Below, piece after piece: positions 7,633 through 16,513 of a DNA stretch of 51,966 nt (positions are counted from its first letter, which is position 1; every line of letters begins with the position of its first letter). A program made the position numbers and the translations under genes. The DNA is from an uncultured Acetatifactor sp. (GTDB taxonomy: Bacteria; Bacillota; Clostridia; Lachnospirales; Lachnospiraceae). The stretch is taken from contig CAKRZO010000025.1 in the NCBI GenBank assembly GCA_934433135.1, forward strand, positions 1-51,966, read 5' to 3'. The notes below the pieces were generated by a model. That model had not been told where the DNA came from. It saw only the letters and a program-made list of their open reading frames with translations, and searched no databases.

Positions 7633-8938
7633 ACTCATTATAATAAACACAGATTACTGAATGCTTAGGTAAAGATGCAGGCAGCGAGCATTTCTTCCAT
7701 ATGCTGTTCTTTGCAATCAACATACACTTTGTAACATCATATCCCTTTGTAACCTCGACAGACACATCCACATCCTGCGCATTTGTATTGGCGATCACAA
7801 GGCAGGCAGTATCTCCTTTTGCCGCACATGCATAGACTCCCGGAATATCCATTATAACTTCAGTCTGATTTTTACGACAATACAATTCGCTGAAAGCCAG
7901 GAACCCATAGTATGCCGGATGTGGTTTATATGTCATCGGATGAAACATTCCTGAGTAATTTCCCATGTCACAACGCGCATCGTAGAACATTGCACTGTCC
8001 AGACTTGTATTCTGCAAGGCAAGCATCATGCTGCATGTCAGTGCCGCATGCTCCAGCGTTCCTTTTAACAACGGCTTGCAGTTCCATTCATTCAACGTAT
8101 GCTCCGTATCCGCAAATCCTTCCTCATCCAGCCGCTTTCTTGCATAGGTCGCAAATTTCACATTGTCCTCAATACTGCTGTAGCTGTGCCAGGAGAAAAA
8201 ATCCAGTGGGCAATGATGCTTCTTTACATACTGCAAAAACCCTTCAAAAAATTCAAGAAAATATTCAGTACGTGAAGAGGATTTTGCCTCCGCTATCACC
8301 GTCTTTTCCTCTAATATTGCATAGAATCCACAGCTTGCATAACCTCCAATCTTTAAATGGGGAAATTTCTCCTTAAGATACTTTGAAACGACACCATAGA
8401 GTTCATAATATTGCTCCTTTGTCCCCCTCCACATCTCGTTGATCATGATTTCTTCCTGATTGTCCGGCTCGTTCCAGATTTCCCAATATTCTATGTCATA
8501 ATGAAAACCATTGGCCCAGCCCTCTGTATAATGGCGGATAACACCCTCGCAGATCTGCGCCCACTTCAGGTTATCCTTTGGCGGATAGATTCGATATGCT
8601 TTTATCCTTGCATAATTTTCAATGCTAACCCCCAGGCGAAAAAAGGGTTCAATCCCCCGTTCCACAAGATTGGTAACCAGCAGGTCCGTAAAGGCAAAAT
8701 CATAGGACTCCGGATCATATGGATCCGCATCAAAATCGCGAAATAAATTCGGAATATCTACATATCTGTTACCGCCGTAGTCTCCGCCTACATCGTGCAA
8801 TCTGGAATATGGAATTTTTGCTTCCTTCAAATAATCAAACATATGATATTCATTTCCGAGAATGGGCGGCTGGCCAACGCCATGCATTGGTTTTATGGTT
8901 CCCGTTGTTTTGTCAAAATTCACCTTCACCTGTTTCAT
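7625..8938 (-). CDS. GH39-like glycoside hydrolase (beta-xylosidase type)
   Basis: 437 residues on the minus strand. ATG at 8938-8936 (MKQVKVNFDK) is chosen over an upstream in-frame Met at 9052 because AGGAAGG lies 8-14 bases before it. The fold is a GH-A TIM barrel. EYWEIWNEPDN gives the acid/base candidate Glu157 and HTLNEWNCKP the nucleophile candidate Glu284; the spacing and total length agree with bacterial GH39 beta-xylosidases (family knowledge). There is no signal peptide, so the enzyme acts on imported oligosaccharides in the cytoplasm. It is divergent from the Gfo/Idh oxidoreductase at 9306, and the two probably share a regulatory region. Substrate is inferred only; GH39 also includes other activities. 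Confidence 0.8.
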   Translation of the reverse strand: MKQVKVNFDKTTGTIKPMHGVGQPPILGNEYHMFDYLKEAKIPYSRLHDVGGDYGGNRYVDIPNLFRDFDADPYDPESYDFAFTDLLVTNLVERGIEPFFRLGVSIENYARIKAYRIYPPKDNLKWAQICEGVIRHYTEGWANGFHYDIEYWEIWNEPDNQEEIMINEMWRGTKEQYYELYGVVSKYLKEKFPHLKIGGYASCGFYAILEEKTVIAEAKSSSRTEYFLEFFEGFLQYVKKHHCPLDFFSWHSYSSIEDNVKFATYARKRLDEEGFADTEHTLNEWNCKPLLKGTLEHAALTCSMMLALQNTSLDSAMFYDARCDMGNYSGMFHPMTYKPHPAYYGFLAFSELYCRKNQTEVIMDIPGVYACAAKGDTACLVIANTNAQDVDVSVEVTKGYDVTKCMLIAKNSIWKKCSLPASLPKHSVICVYYNEFK

Positions 8939-9305
8939 GATTATATTCCTTCCTATTTTGGATAAAACAGCAGTTGATTGAAAACATGGAGTATCATAGC
9001 ACGGCTCGGAATCGATTTCAACAAAACAGAGAGCGAAACTTTTTCGTCTCATAATAGATATTTGAATGATATCCTGGAAAAGTGGATAGTTGTGCCGGAT
9101 GAAATTGTGATGTGATGATAAGAAAGAAGATAAAAATGTTTAAGGTTGCAATATTACAAAAACGTGCAGATGTTCTTTTGTGACTGGAATACCGCAAATT
9201 TTGGATAGTATTATAGCAACGAATGCAATTGTTTCATCCACGGGGATTTGATACATTTGGAATATAAAATGGTTGATTCTAATTTATTTAAGGAGGTTTT
9301 GAATT
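8939..9305. promoter_or_regulatory. Divergent regulatory region between glycosidase and oxidoreductase
   Basis: 367 bases between two divergent starts. It must contain both promoters, but no clear -35/-10 pair could be chosen. The right end has AAGGAGG (about 9292-9298), a strong ribosome binding site for the oxidoreductase. Confidence 0.45.
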
Positions 9306-10355
9306 ATGAAAGTAGCGGTTATTGGATGTGGCGCCATTGCAAACAGTGCACATATACCGGCGTATATGGCGAACCAAAAGGCGGAAATCAAGTATTTCTG
9401 TGATATCATTTTAGAACGTGCGGAAAGTGCGGTCAAGAAGTATGGATGTGGTATTGCAGTAGAGGATTACCATGAAGTATTGAGGGATGAAGAGGTTGAA
9501 GCGGTATCGATCTGTACGCCAAACAAGATGCACAGTGTGATCGCCATAGATGCAATGAGGGCAGGAAAACATGTGTTATGTGAAAAGCCTGCCGCAAGAG
9601 TGTACGAAGAAGCGCTTGAAATGCAGAAGGTTCAGCATGAGACGGGCAAAATATTGAATATCGGAGTTGTCAATCGCTTCAACACAAATGTAAATAAGCT
9701 TAAGGAGCTGATAGACGATGGCGAACTGGGAGAGATCTATCAGGTATATGTAAGCTTCCGCTCGCACAGAAGCATACCGGGACTGGGAGGAGCGTTTACT
9801 ACGAAGGCAATTGCCGGTGGTGGTGTCATGATTGACTGGGGTGTGCATTTCTTTGATATTGTAATGTATTGCTGCGGTGATCCGAAGACAAAGAGTGTTT
9901 CGGCAGAAACCTTTTCAAAACTGGGAAGCCCGATCAGGGATTATACTTATGTAGATATGTGGGCAGGACCGGAGATTCCGGATGGTACATATGATGTGGA
10001 GGAAGCAGTCACCGGTATCATCCGAACCGAAGGCCCGGTTATTTCCTTTAACGGTGCGTGGGCACAGAATATAGGTGAGAATGAGATGTATATCGATTTT
10101 ATGGGGACAAAGGGTGGCGCAAGACTGCAATATGGCGCAAACTTTACGTTGTACTCCACCAGGAACGGCATGCTTACCACGACCACATTTGCAAATCAGA
10201 CAAAGCCTATGTTCCGGCAAGAACTCGATGCATTTATAGATTGTGTGGAATCGGGAGAACATCTTGTTTCCCATATTGATACCAATATAATCACTGCCAG
10301 GATGATGGACGCAATCTATCGTTCAGCAGAAGAGCACAAAGAGATCGTACTGTAG
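9306..10355 (+). CDS. Gfo/Idh/MocA family NAD(P)-dependent oxidoreductase
   Basis: 349 residues. Residues 1-30 form the Rossmann start MKVAVIGCGAIANSAHIPAY. VSICTPNKMH and GKHVLCEKPAA (about residues 77-100) include the family's EKP motif, whose Lys is catalytic. GGGVMIDWGVHFFDIV in the second domain provides the H-x3-D-like pattern near residue 180. The family oxidises or reduces sugars, inositols or sugar acids. Together with the divergent GH39-like enzyme and the AraC-type ORF it forms a small sugar-use unit. The start has AAGGAGG 8 bases upstream. Substrate cannot be read from sequence. Confidence 0.9.
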   Translation: MKVAVIGCGAIANSAHIPAYMANQKAEIKYFCDIILERAESAVKKYGCGIAVEDYHEVLRDEEVEAVSICTPNKMHSVIAIDAMRAGKHVLCEKPAARVYEEALEMQKVQHETGKILNIGVVNRFNTNVNKLKELIDDGELGEIYQVYVSFRSHRSIPGLGGAFTTKAIAGGGVMIDWGVHFFDIVMYCCGDPKTKSVSAETFSKLGSPIRDYTYVDMWAGPEIPDGTYDVEEAVTGIIRTEGPVISFNGAWAQNIGENEMYIDFMGTKGGARLQYGANFTLYSTRNGMLTTTTFANQTKPMFRQELDAFIDCVESGEHLVSHIDTNIITARMMDAIYRSAEEHKEIVL

Positions 10356-10377
10356 AAAACTGTGAGAGGATAGGATC

Positions 10378-11106
10378 ATGAAGAAAATAGGATTTATTGA
10401 TTATTTTTTAGATGAATGGCATGCAAACAATTATCCGGCTCTGATTGATAGGTTTTCAGAGGGGGAAATGAAGGTTTGTTATGCGTATGCGCATACGGCA
10501 GCACCGGAGTGGGCGATATCCAATGAAGCGTGGGCAGAGAAAACGGGAATAATGTTGCTGGGAAGTATCCGGGCAGTGAAGAAACACAACTGCTTTGTGA
10601 AAACGGATAATTCAACAATAAAGAAACTATCCAAGCTGATCCTGGATGAATTCTATCATTGGGATGCAAGCAGTGAACGGATGGTCAGTAATTATCTGAT
10701 GCAGGTTCTCGTGACATTGGAACGGATGCTTGACGGGGGATTTACGGGGATAAAGAGCAGAGTTGTGGAAAAGCGACCGGCCTGTTTCACGGTATACCAG
10801 GTTGTGCGGTACATCGATCGGGAATATCAGAATATTCCCAATGTGAAGAGTATTGCTGATAAGCTTTCCTACAGTGAGTATTATCTCGCACACCTCTTTA
10901 AGGAAAAAACAGGGATTACCATTCGTGACTATTTGATTGAAAAAAAGATTACTTATGCCTGTGAGTTGCTTAAAACCACGAGGATGAGCATGGAGGGAAT
11001 TGCGGAGCAGTTAAATTTTGCGTCTGCGCATTGCTTCCGACGCGTGTTTAAGCAACAGATCGGCATGTCTCCCAGTGACTATAAAAAAGCGGAGAGCATC
11101 CTGTAA
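10378..11106 (+). CDS. Chimeric ORF: oxidoreductase-like N-terminus joined to AraC-type DNA-binding end
   Basis: 242 residues. The first ~60 (MKKIGFIDYFLDEWHANNYP, then AYAHTAAPEWAISNEAWAEKTGI) look like the beginning of a Gfo/Idh-type oxidoreductase seen in similar clostridial sugar loci (from memory). From about residue 75 the text is that of an AraC regulator: a linker (DEFYHWDASSERMVSNYLMQ), then two helix-turn-helix units at about 145-240 (VKSIADKLSYSEYYLAHLFK and MSMEGIAEQLNFASAHCFRR). The AraC sensing cupin is missing. I infer a deletion that removed most of the second oxidoreductase and the sensor domain and kept the frame. The DNA-binding domain looks intact, so the product may be a constitutive or dominant regulator. 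It starts 22 bases after the preceding gene, behind GAGGATAGG. Confidence 0.7.
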   Translation: MKKIGFIDYFLDEWHANNYPALIDRFSEGEMKVCYAYAHTAAPEWAISNEAWAEKTGIMLLGSIRAVKKHNCFVKTDNSTIKKLSKLILDEFYHWDASSERMVSNYLMQVLVTLERMLDGGFTGIKSRVVEKRPACFTVYQVVRYIDREYQNIPNVKSIADKLSYSEYYLAHLFKEKTGITIRDYLIEKKITYACELLKTTRMSMEGIAEQLNFASAHCFRRVFKQQIGMSPSDYKKAESIL

Positions 11107-11146
11107 GATAAAATACCTTTTTCCGTATCCTTACGTCCATAGCCTG

Positions 11147-11203
11147 CCTTTCCATTTTGTACCCGCTATATATTCCGGTTTTGCCGGATCTTTCAGGCTA
11201 TGG
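11147..11203. terminator. Inverted repeat after the AraC-type ORF
   Basis: CCATAGCCTG (11147-11156) and CAGGCTATGG (11194-11203) are a perfect 10-bp inverted repeat, with an inner CCGG..CCGG stem. It lacks a T run, so it is a possible transcript end or a small palindromic element between convergent genes, not a certain terminator. Confidence 0.45.
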
Positions 11204-11251
11204 GGTGTGAATTTAAGATGCTCGGCGTATCGGTATTTGACTGGGATGTGG

Positions 11252-11803
11252 TTACCAGTCGGAGTTCCTGCGGGCAAAGGCCGCAATCAGGCTTTCAATT
11301 CCGAACAAAATCAGATAGATTGCTACCATATAGCAAATGGCTCTGAGTGTTACAATGGAAAGCACCGGACTGAAAAGCATCACAAATCCCAGAATCAATC
11401 CAAATATGTTTAAGATCAGGGAGAAGTAGTAATAAAACGTGTTCCCGATCAGGCGAATCATATTTATGCGGGTAAGTTCCGAAATGCAGTGGGCAATGAA
11501 CCAGATCGGAAGAAGAATTGTCAGAGCCCATTTTCCGATATTGGGATTGGCAATCAGCATGACACCGCACATAATGCTTAAAATTCCGGAGATTAGCGAC
11601 AGTGCGGGACCGAATCCGGTAAATCTGGAGAGACGGGCGTAGACCACAAGATCCTCAATGCCCAATATAATCGCAATGATGCCATAGACGATGACGGCTC
11701 CCGTCAGGATGCTTTCCGGGCGGATAAAGGCAAAGATGCCAAGCAGGATCAGGAGCAAACCGACGATCAGTTCGCTCCATCCGAAACCGTTTTCTCTTTT
11801 CAT
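11252..11803 (-). CDS. DUF308/HdeD-like membrane protein
   Basis: 183 residues, nearly all hydrophobic, with about six helices arranged as repeated pairs (LIVGLLLILLGIFAFIRPES, GAVIVYGIIAIILGIEDLVV, ALSLISGILSIMCGVMLIA). This is the DUF308 pattern found in HdeD of enterobacteria, which is linked to acid stress; the role in Firmicutes is unknown. Its ATG overlaps the end of ftsH, so both are on one transcript and the protein may be connected to membrane quality control. The start has AAAGGATGG about 8 bases upstream, inside ftsH. Confidence 0.8.
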   Translation of the reverse strand: MKRENGFGWSELIVGLLLILLGIFAFIRPESILTGAVIVYGIIAIILGIEDLVVYARLSRFTGFGPALSLISGILSIMCGVMLIANPNIGKWALTILLPIWFIAHCISELTRINMIRLIGNTFYYYFSLILNIFGLILGFVMLFSPVLSIVTLRAICYMVAIYLILFGIESLIAAFARRNSDW

Positions 11804-13629
11804 ACCGCATTTCCATCCTTTCTGTTCAGAATTGCCATGAATTCGCTTCCGGTGATGGTTTCTTTCTCATAAAGATAACTTGCAAGTTCATCCAGTTTTT
11901 TACGATTGTCCGTAAGCAGGCGGCGTGCTTTTTCATGCTGCTTTTTTACGGTCTCCACAACCTTTTTGTCAATTTCTTTTTGCGTTTCCGCGGAGCAGGC
12001 GAGGGTTGTATCGCCGCCCAGATACTGATTTGTTACGGTTTCCATGGCTACCATATCAAATTCTTCTGTCATGCCGTAGCGGGTGACCATGGCACGGGCA
12101 AGTTTGGTGGCCTGCTCGATATCATTGGAGGCACCGGTGGTGATCTGACCGAATACAATCTCTTCCGCCGCACGACCGCCGGTCAGTGTGGCAATCTTGT
12201 TTTCCAACTCTTCTTTGGTCATCAGAACCTTGTCATTTTGTTCAACCTGCATGGTGTAGCCCAGCGCACCGGAGGTACGGGGAATGATGGTGATCTTTTG
12301 CACCGGTGCGGAATCGGTCTGCAAGGCGGCAACCAGAGCATGGCCGATTTCGTGATAGGCGACAACCTTCTTTTCGCCATCGGTCATAATGGCATTCTTT
12401 TTCTGATAGCCGGCGATAACGACTTCGATGCTTTCTTCCAAGTCTGCCTGCTCTACAACGGTACGTCCGCTCCGAACGGCACGAAGAGCCGCTTCGTTGA
12501 TGATATTGGCAAGCTCTGCACCGGAGGTACCGGCAGCCATGCGGGCAATGGTATGGAAATCCACATTGTCGGACGCTTTGATCTTCTTTGCATGAACCTT
12601 CAGGATTGCTTCCCGTCCGGCAAGATCCGGCAGTTCTACCGGAACTCTGCGGTCAAAACGGCCGGGTCTGGTCAGTGCGGGATCCAGGGATTCCGGACGG
12701 TTGGTGGCTGCTAAAATGATGACACCATTATTGCCTTCAAAGCCATCCATTTCGGTCAGCAGCTGATTGAGCGTCTGCTCGCGTTCATCGTTGCCGCCGA
12801 TCTGGCCGTCACGCTTTTTGCCGATGGCATCGATCTCGTCAATAAAGACGATACAGGGTGCTTTTTCCTTTGCCTGCCGGAACAGGTCACGTACCTTGGA
12901 GGCACCCATACCGACAAACATCTCTACGAATTCCGAACCGGACATGGAGAAAAACGGCACGCCCGCTTCGCCGGCAACGGCTTTGGCCAGCATGGTTTTA
13001 CCGGTACCGGGAGGCCCCACAAGCAATACACCCTTCGGCATGGATGCGCCCACGTCCGAGTATTTTGCGGGATTATGCAGATAATCGACGATCTCCGCCA
13101 GATTTTCTTTGGCTTCGTCTTCCCCGGCGACATCGGAAAAACGGATACCGTCCGTGGACGGGACATAGACTTTGGCATTACTCTTTCCCATACCGAAGGC
13201 CATGGCGTTGGGACCGCCCGCTTGGGACATCATTTTTTTCGCAAGATATTGCCCGAGAGCGGCAAAGATCAGGATCGGCAGGATAAAGGACAGGAAAAAA
13301 TTAAGCAGTGGCGACATACCATCTTCAATATCCCGGGTGAATTCGGCCCCCGAGGCATATAGCCGTTCGGTCAGGGTCGGATCGTTCATTTCGCCGGTTT
13401 TATAGATCTGTTCGTTTTCCTTATCGGTGAAAACGATTTCAGAATCAGTCACTTCCACACTGCCGATATTTTTTTCCTCAATCATCTTCATAAAAGTGCC
13501 GTAATCTACTTCTTTTACTCTGGCGCTCAATAACAGCGGTGAGACAACCATATTGAATACCAGAATAAACAGCAGGACAATGCCGTAATAGTAGATCAGG
13601 GGTTTTTTTGGTGACTTAACTTCTTTCAT
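11800..13629 (-). CDS. ftsH: ATP-dependent zinc metalloprotease FtsH
   Basis: 609 residues. ATG at 13629 (MKEVKSPKKP) is preferred to the Met seven codons upstream because AAAAGGAGT lies between the two. Two membrane helices (about residues 12-34 and 106-126) flank an extracytoplasmic loop. The AAA module has Walker A GPPGTGKT at 205-212, Walker B CIVFIDEIDAIG and the second region of homology TNRPESLDPALTRPGRFDRR. The protease domain has HEIGH, a variant of the usual HEAGH zinc motif, and a downstream NDIEQATKLARAM stretch carrying the third ligand region. FtsH degrades misassembled membrane proteins and some short-lived regulators. Clostridia often carry more than one copy, so this may be a secondary paralogue: it is not next to hpt/tilS as the housekeeping gene usually is. 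Confidence 0.97.
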   Translation of the reverse strand: MKEVKSPKKPLIYYYGIVLLFILVFNMVVSPLLLSARVKEVDYGTFMKMIEEKNIGSVEVTDSEIVFTDKENEQIYKTGEMNDPTLTERLYASGAEFTRDIEDGMSPLLNFFLSFILPILIFAALGQYLAKKMMSQAGGPNAMAFGMGKSNAKVYVPSTDGIRFSDVAGEDEAKENLAEIVDYLHNPAKYSDVGASMPKGVLLVGPPGTGKTMLAKAVAGEAGVPFFSMSGSEFVEMFVGMGASKVRDLFRQAKEKAPCIVFIDEIDAIGKKRDGQIGGNDEREQTLNQLLTEMDGFEGNNGVIILAATNRPESLDPALTRPGRFDRRVPVELPDLAGREAILKVHAKKIKASDNVDFHTIARMAAGTSGAELANIINEAALRAVRSGRTVVEQADLEESIEVVIAGYQKKNAIMTDGEKKVVAYHEIGHALVAALQTDSAPVQKITIIPRTSGALGYTMQVEQNDKVLMTKEELENKIATLTGGRAAEEIVFGQITTGASNDIEQATKLARAMVTRYGMTEEFDMVAMETVTNQYLGGDTTLACSAETQKEIDKKVVETVKKQHEKARRLLTDNRKKLDELASYLYEKETITGSEFMAILNRKDGNAV

Positions 13630-13789
13630 GGTTACCGGACTCCTTTTCATTTATTGTGGTTGGATTAGTATCTGCTGCGTCAAGGCTTTTTATCGGCGAT
13701 TGTCATATCGCGCGGCAAAGATACTAAGTAATATATAGAATAATCATTTTCATCCGCAATTTCAAGGTGTTTTTCAAATTTATTTTTCC

Positions 13790-13949
13790 GTAACAGTTCG
13801 GACAATCATTCTTGTGGACAGATTTCATGCTTGCATGAAAATCTGTCTGAGCTTAAGCACCAAGTTATATGAGCATCGCATCCTACAGATGCGACAAATA
13901 GCTGCGAAGCATGCGAAAAATTTTTCGAATGGCGCGTCTGAACTGTTAC
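13790..13949. repeat. Palindromic repeat family A, copy 1 (160 bp)
   Basis: Bounded by 14-bp inverted ends: GTAACAGTTCGGAC (13790-13803) and GTCTGAACTGTTAC (13936-13949). Inner hairpins are GATTTCATGC/GCATGAAAATC and GCATCGCATC/GATGCGAC. The element lies between the divergent ftsH and marR promoters. The copy at 43703-43866 is the same element reversed; 24237-24341 is a shorter form. Confidence 0.85.
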
Positions 13950-13990
13950 ATTTTTCCGGGGCAAAAGTGAAAAATTCTTGAAAATGGTTA

Positions 13991-14019
13991 TTGACTTCTG
14001 ATTATCGATGTAATACAAT
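13991..14019 (+). promoter_or_regulatory. Promoter of the marR-ABC operon
   Basis: -35 TTGACT (13991-13996), 17-bp spacer, -10 TACAAT (14014-14019). The expected start of transcription is near 14026, at the edge of the palindrome 14028-14041. Confidence 0.75.
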
Positions 14020-14027
14020 AATAAATA

Positions 14028-14041
14028 TTCTAATATTAGAA
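14028..14041. promoter_or_regulatory. Perfect 14-bp palindrome, probable MarR operator
   Basis: TTCTAATATTAGAA is its own reverse complement and lies just after the -10 box and before the marR start. MarR dimers bind palindromes of this size and AT content, so autorepression of marR and the ABC genes is the natural inference. Confidence 0.7.
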
Positions 14042-14088
14042 GTTTTATTATTGGAATATTGTTGGAAAATACAGAAACGGAGGATACT

Positions 14089-14562
14089 ATGAATCAATGG
14101 AAGTTTACCGCATCCAGGATCTTTAACGGTGCGAACCGGTTTATCGAAGCGTATCATACCGTATTGCAGCCCATCTGCAGGGACACCGGACTGCCCCCTA
14201 TGGCAGTGGATATCCTGATGTTTATCGCCAACAATCCGGAAAACGGCACGGCGAAAGACATTTGCCGGTGCCGTGGGCTAAAATCCGGCATTGTATCTGT
14301 CCATATTGACAGGCTTGTCAAGGAAGGGCTGCTTACGCGAAAAAGTGTTCCCGGCGACCGGAGGCAAACGCAGCTGATCTGCACGGATGCGGCAGGAGAA
14401 GTCATTGAAAAGGGGCACGAGCTGCAAAAGTGCTTTGCGCAGAGGCTGCTTGCCGGTATATCCGATCAGGATATGGAAGTATTTCTTAAATGCCTGTCGG
14501 TGTTTGGCAATAATATGGAAAAGATCCGCAAAGGGGATTCGTTTGTTTCCGCCCGGGAATAA
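14089..14562 (+). CDS. MarR-family transcriptional regulator
   Basis: 157 residues from ATG 14089, which has CGGAGG 6-11 bases before it; the ATG is favoured over a non-ATG start at 14059 for that reason. The winged helix occupies about residues 45-115: NGTAKDICRCRGLKSGIVSV, then HIDRLVKEGLLTRKSVPGDR and the wing RRQTQLICTDAAGE. Long helices at both ends would form the dimer. The gene leads an operon with two ABC exporter half-genes and sits directly behind a palindrome in its own promoter. The standard model is repression of the exporter until a toxic ligand binds the regulator. Confidence 0.9.
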   Translation: MNQWKFTASRIFNGANRFIEAYHTVLQPICRDTGLPPMAVDILMFIANNPENGTAKDICRCRGLKSGIVSVHIDRLVKEGLLTRKSVPGDRRQTQLICTDAAGEVIEKGHELQKCFAQRLLAGISDQDMEVFLKCLSVFGNNMEKIRKGDSFVSARE

Positions 14563-14578
14563 GGATTAGGAGGTAACC

Positions 14579-16333
14579 ATGATAAAGCTTTTAAAAAATA
14601 TGCATCGAAAAGAGAAACTTATGGCACTTTTCTGCCTGGTATTTGTAGTCGTGCAGATCTATTTTGATCTGCGCCTGCCGGACTATATGACAGAACTGAC
14701 GGTACTGATTAAGACATCAGGCACCACGGCAGATATCGTAAAGGTCGGACTGAAAATGCTTGGCTGTACGTTGGCAAGTGCAGCGCTTGCCATTCTCTGC
14801 GGCTTTCTTGCGGCGAAGACGGCATCCGGCTTCAGCTTTGCCGTAAGGGAGAAATTATTCCACCATGTAATGGACATCGGCAGCGAAGAAATGCAGGATT
14901 TTTCCGTACCCAGCCTGATTACGAGGACTACAAACGATATCACACAGATTCAGATGATTCTGGCAATGGGGCTGCAAATGATGATCAAGGCGCCGATTAT
15001 GGCAGTCTGGGCGATTATCAAGATTCTCGGCAAAAGCTGGGAACTGTCCGCTGTTACCGCCGCATTTGTACTCATTCTTTTTGTAACGATATTGTTGATT
15101 ATGAGCTCCTGTATTCCGCGTTTTCGTCTTGTGCAGAAGATGACGGATAAAATCAACCGGGCAGCCCGTGAGAATCTGACCGGAATCAATGTGGTGCACG
15201 CCTTTAATGCCGAAAAGTTCCAAAACGAAAAATTTGATCATCCGAGCCGCGGTATGATGGATCTGCAGATGAAAAACCAGAAACTGTTTGCATTTGTGCA
15301 GCCGACTTTAACGCTTGGAATGAACGGACTGGCCCTGGCCATCTATTGGGTCGGAGCGGTTCTTGTGAACAAGATTGCCATTACGGATATGGGGGCACGT
15401 TTAACGATGTTCAGTGAGGTGCTTGTGTTCAGTACGTATGCAACTTATATTGTAATGGCATTTATGATGTTAGCCATGATTTTCATGCTGCTGCCGCAGG
15501 CACAGGTATCTGCGGAACGTATTAATGAGGTGCTGGATCGTAAAGCATCGATTTGCGAAGGCAGTGTTCAAAACGGAAAAGAAACCGGGACGGTGGAATT
15601 TCGAAACGTATCTTTCCGTTATCCCCATGCTTCGGAAGAGGAACTGACAAATATTGATTTTAAAGTAAACAAAGGACAGACACTGGCCATTATCGGTGCC
15701 ACCGGCAGCGGCAAAAGTACACTGATCGGTCTGATCCCGCGTTTTTATGATGCAACTGCCGGCGAGGTGCTGGTAGACGGTGTAAATGTCAGGGATTATA
15801 CCTTTGATGCTCTGTATGACAAGTTAGGTTATGTTACACAAAAAGCGGTTTTGTTTTCCGGAACGATACGGGATAATGTTCTTTTCGGGGAAAGCGCTGC
15901 CGATACGCAAGATGCAGAGCTTAAGCAGGCCATTGAACTTTCTCAGGCAAAGGAATTTGTGGATAAACTCAAGGAAGGTACGGAATATGAGATCGCACAG
16001 CTCGGCCGTAATGTATCCGGCGGTCAGAAACAGAGACTTTCTATTGCCAGGGCGTTGGCCAGAAAGCCGGAAATTCTGATTTTTGATGATTCGTTCTCTG
16101 CGCTTGATTACCGCACGGATGCACTGCTGCGCGAGGGCTTAAGCCGGCAGCTTCGGGATACGACCAAAATTATTGTTGCGCAGCGTATCAGCACGATCCG
16201 CCATGCAGACAACATTCTGGTTCTGGATCGGGGAAAGATCGTCGGCATGGGAAGGCATGAAGAATTGATGCAGTCCTGCAAAGTGTATCAGGAAATCGCT
16301 GCATCACAGCTCAGCGCAGAAGAGCTTGCATAA
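14579..16333 (+). CDS. ABC exporter half-transporter, degenerate nucleotide site
   Basis: 584 residues: six membrane helices (1-310), then a nucleotide-binding domain with Walker A GATGSGKST at about 372, signature VSGGQKQRL and Walker B ILIFDDSFSALD. The catalytic Glu after Walker B is replaced by Asp (Asp504) and the switch His is Gln (VAQRISTIRH). These are the marks of the non-hydrolysing half in heterodimeric exporters such as LmrC/BmrC. The partner at 16514 has the consensus residues. Ribosome binding site AGGAGG lies 7 bases before ATG, 16 bases after marR. Probable role: multidrug or lipid/peptide export. Confidence 0.92.
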   Translation: MIKLLKNMHRKEKLMALFCLVFVVVQIYFDLRLPDYMTELTVLIKTSGTTADIVKVGLKMLGCTLASAALAILCGFLAAKTASGFSFAVREKLFHHVMDIGSEEMQDFSVPSLITRTTNDITQIQMILAMGLQMMIKAPIMAVWAIIKILGKSWELSAVTAAFVLILFVTILLIMSSCIPRFRLVQKMTDKINRAARENLTGINVVHAFNAEKFQNEKFDHPSRGMMDLQMKNQKLFAFVQPTLTLGMNGLALAIYWVGAVLVNKIAITDMGARLTMFSEVLVFSTYATYIVMAFMMLAMIFMLLPQAQVSAERINEVLDRKASICEGSVQNGKETGTVEFRNVSFRYPHASEEELTNIDFKVNKGQTLAIIGATGSGKSTLIGLIPRFYDATAGEVLVDGVNVRDYTFDALYDKLGYVTQKAVLFSGTIRDNVLFGESAADTQDAELKQAIELSQAKEFVDKLKEGTEYEIAQLGRNVSGGQKQRLSIARALARKPEILIFDDSFSALDYRTDALLREGLSRQLRDTTKIIVAQRISTIRHADNILVLDRGKIVGMGRHEELMQSCKVYQEIAASQLSAEELA

Positions 16334-16367
16334 GCGCTTCTATAAGAATCTGCAGAAAAGAGGAGTA

Positions 16368-16510
16368 GTGTGAAAAATGCATTCGATAATGCATTTTTCG
16401 CACCGCAATTTGTTTCTGAGCGAAAACAAATTGCTTTGATGGCAGAAGAGAAATCGCCTGCGCGAGTTTCTCTTCGCCTCCTCGCGACATAGTCGCTCGG
16501 AAATGAGGTT
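16368..16510 (+). repeat. Palindromic repeat family B, copy 1, ending in a ribosome binding site
   Basis: Four successive hairpins: 16368-16403 (GTGTGAAAAATGCATT against AATGCATTTTTCGCAC), 16406-16433 (CAATTTGTTT/AAACAAATTG), about 16446-16472 (AGAGAAA/TTTCTCT) and 16484-16496 (GCGAC/GTCGC). The copy ends CGGAAATGAGGTT, whose GAGGTT is the ribosome binding site of the gene starting at 16514. It separates two genes of one operon. Copy 2 is at 24644-24764 and a tail-only copy at 25856-25890. Confidence 0.85.
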
Positions 16511-16513
16511 AAT

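Noticed and set aside
11018..11413. 131-codon plus-strand ORF
   Set aside because: It starts inside the AraC-type gene in another frame and crosses the 3' end of the DUF308 gene on the other strand; it has no protein-like pattern.
11935..13405. Plus-strand ORFs of up to 259 codons
   Set aside because: Antisense shadows of ftsH, caused by GC-rich codon use; no ribosome binding sites or protein-like content.
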